Shown here: one piece after another, positions 32,398-33,777 of the stretch
Layout: each line of letters starts with the position of its first letter
Position numbering within the stretch: the first letter of the stretch is position 1
Assembly: GCF_008710145.1 (NCBI RefSeq)
Contig: NZ_VYKL01000049.1
Location: 1 to 33,777, forward strand
From: Niallia endozanthoxylica
GTDB taxonomy: Bacteria > Bacillota > Bacilli > Bacillales > Cytobacillaceae
Length of the DNA stretch: 33,777 nucleotides
Direction: 5' to 3'
Notes under the pieces: model-generated
Seen by the model: the letters and a program-made list of their open reading frames with translations, nothing else
Database searches by the model: none
Told to the model about the DNA's origin: nothing
Translations under genes and position numbers: made by a program

Positions 32398-33203
32398 TGA
32401 TTGATCCCAAACGAGTTGCATTTATCGGATTTTCAATATTTAATAGCGTTAAAGTTTTTACCGAAATAGAAGAAGCTAAACAACATTAAATTCGCTTATG
32501 GGCTCAATGGAGGCACGTTACGAACAATTAGGAAAAGAGGGTGTAAGGAATATTGCACAGTATAATTGTAAAATAAAAGATATCCTATGCCGTATGTAGT
32601 AGCTGCGATTGATGAATTTAGTTATTTTATGATACAAGATAAGGAGGATGGAATAGCAGAAGGAAGTATCGTGCGCTTAGCCCAAAAAGCACGAGCATGT
32701 GTATTCATTTAATTATTATTTCACAATGTTCTAGCGTGGATGTAGTAACAAGGGTTAATTAAAGCCAATCTTTCGAGTAGGGTTCGTATTTAAATGTAGT
32801 GGTCGTAATGACTATAGTACTGTATTAGATCAGAAACCCCCATTTAATTTAATAGGTTCTAGGGATGATATGTATTTATATAGAAGGAGAAGTTTTAACT
32901 AGACTTCAAGGACCATTCATTGCCAAAATTGAAGAAGAAACCAATAACAATATTGAAGCTTATGGAATAAATCTATCAAGTGTTACTCTATTATCATTAG
33001 AAATTCATTTTGAACCTGTTATTGAGAAAACAAAAGGTCTCTAGAAGCATTAAAAGGATAAATTGCTATTGCTTTTAATGGTGAAATAGGGATCACCCTA
33101 TATTCGAAAATACATGAAAAAACGGATGAAGGATGTAAAAAAATTGATGCAGGTTTTAGTAGAAGAAGGATGGATCGAAGCCCCAAAATCAAGAAATAAA
33201 TAG
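32398..33203 (+). pseudogene. decayed FtsK/SpoIIIE-type DNA translocase
   Basis: Pieces in different plus-strand frames match the motor domain in order: LIDPKRVAF, EIEEAKQ, SMEARYEQLGKEGVRNIAQYN, MPYVVAAIDEFSYFM (Walker B region), GSIVRLAQKARA, SVDVVTRV, then QKPPFN and MYLYIEGEVLTRLQGPFI. The end, ending LVEEGWIEAPKSRNK, sits where the DNA-recognition winged helix of the family lies. Walker A and everything N-terminal are missing and at least five frameshifts or stops intervene, so the gene is dead. It may be the relic of a second FtsK/SpoIIIE copy or of a mobile element's translocase. Confidence 0.75.
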
Positions 33204-33225
33204 AAATATTTGGGAGGGTTGATAA

Positions 33226-33345
33226 ATTGATAAAATTGACGAAGCATACATAGATAAAGTGCTATTTTGGAGTTTGTGCAGGAATATCTAAATTTTTTCT
33301 ATCTCCCTGTTTATCGTAAAGCTAATATATTTATTGGGCAAATAC
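33226..33345 (+). pseudogene. possible PspC-domain remnant
   Basis: After GGGAGGG at 33213-33219 a plus-strand frame from TTG reads KLTKHT, a stop, then after a one-base shift VLFGVCAGISKFF. This fits the start of PspC-domain proteins (KxxRSxxDKxxxGVCGGLAxYF). Further stops interrupt the hydrophobic segment that should follow. It is short and broken, and no ribosome-coupled partner survives. Confidence 0.4.
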
Positions 33346-33347
33346 AT

Positions 33348-33376
33348 AAAAAATAAGACTGAATTCACATTCAGTC
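33348..33376 (-). terminator. terminator-like hairpin
   Basis: On the minus strand GACTGAAT-GTGA-ATTCAGTC is followed by TTATTTTTT. It would end a leftward transcript coming from the right, though no intact leftward gene is seen between it and the element end at 33.6 kb. Confidence 0.6.
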
Positions 33377-33615
33377 CTTAGAGGGGAAAAAAGGTAATAA
33401 ATGAATTTACTCTATTGTATGCTATAAATTAAACAAGTGTTAAAGGGTTGATTCCTTTTTTTACACTCTTACCATTTTTACTAAACTGCTCTATAGCATA
33501 AGTACATTCTTTAACAATCTTTTATACTAAGTAATTAACGTTGTTTTTGTTTATTGCTAAGGTTTTAGTTCATAAACTAAGAAACTTATTTATATTTATT
33601 GATAATTTATCATTT

Positions 33616-33700
33616 CCCGACAGAAGACTCCCTCTTCAATTTTGTGCAGGGCGGAGCCCAGAAATAAGTGGGAGATGAATGTCGGTTGGCTTTAGCCAAA
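33616..33700 (-). mobile_element. right end of a second IscB-type (IS200/IS605) element
   Basis: Its reverse complement is laid out like the IscB-element right end: GGCTAAAGCC, then CCGACATTCATCTCCCAC, an inner GGGCTCCGCCC hairpin, and GGGAGTCTTCTGTCGG. The outer stem pairs CCGACA with TGTCGG where the first element pairs CCGAAA with TTTCGG. The element body must lie to the right. A minus-strand frame stays open from the window edge to a stop at 33692-33694, at the place where the element's gene should end, but its 28 residues show no motif I can name. Confidence 0.6.
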
Positions 33701-33777
33701 ATGGTTGAGTAATACGAACAAACGTGCTATGCTATACTTGTAAGTTGTTCTTTGAAAACTGAAGGTATGAGGTTGTG

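Noticed and set aside
33692..33777. Minus-strand frame open to the window edge as a nuclease C-terminus
   Set aside because: The position fits the end of an IscB/TnpB-type gene, but 28 residues without a motif are too little for a gene call.

Overview
The window is low-GC DNA from an endospore-forming member of the Bacillota, most likely a Bacillaceae species. The reasons are strong AGGAGG-type ribosome sites, frequent TTG and GTG starts, several proteins of spore-surface type (cysteine-rich coat or exosporium-like protein, BclA-tail-like protein, two DUF4183-like proteins), and promoter-like sequences resembling SigE/SigK sites. I read it as a spore-surface and surface-glycan island that has been invaded repeatedly by insertion sequences.

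Layout. 1-1.86 kb: a terminal hairpin of an IS200/IS605-type element, then an IS110-family transposase with a candidate bridge-RNA leader. 1.9-6.7 kb (minus strand): an unrecognised 409-aa protein, two long coiled-coil proteins, a small basic protein ending in Cys-Cys, and a JAMM/MPN metalloprotease. 6.85-8.47 kb: an OMEGA-type IscB element whose nuclease gene is frameshifted. 8.5-10.2 kb (minus): a GT2 glycosyltransferase and an unrecognised protein. 10.6 kb: a 59-aa basic Cys-Cys-tailed protein. 11.2 kb: a solitary, inverted copy of the IscB-element right end. 11.4-12.6 kb: a cysteine-rich surface protein behind a SigK-like promoter.

13.0-18.9 kb (plus): an overlapping sugar-nucleotide operon (UDP-GlcNAc 2-epimerase type, CapE-type dehydratase, RmlD-type reductase, Rmd-type SDR, GT2 protein) followed by a PAPS-dependent sulfotransferase. 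19.2-20.8 kb (minus): a protein with 14-residue YadA-head repeats, a phage-type autoproteolytic chaperone domain and a SHOCT-like tail. 21.4 kb: a BclA-tail-like protein. 22.2-23.3 kb: a GT4 glycosyltransferase. 23.5-24.65 kb: an IS3-family element. 25.1-26.7 kb: a beta-propeller protein of DUF4915/TIGR03032 type and a GT2. 27.2-30.0 kb: a TauE/SafE permease, CysC and Sat. 30.1 kb: TnpB C-terminal debris. 30.4-31.6 kb: two DUF4183-like proteins. 32.4-33.35 kb: decayed FtsK/SpoIIIE and PspC genes. 33.6 kb to the end: another IS200/IS605-type right end.

How the genes fit together: Sat and CysC convert sulfate to PAPS, the sulfotransferase uses PAPS, and the sugar-nucleotide enzymes and four or five glycosyltransferases make deoxy-/aminodeoxy-sugar chains. 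No PAPS reductase or sulfite reductase gene lies beside sat-cysC. The best hypothesis for a new system is therefore a dedicated route to a sulfated glycan on the spore surface. That linkage is inference; the individual enzyme calls are well supported by motifs.
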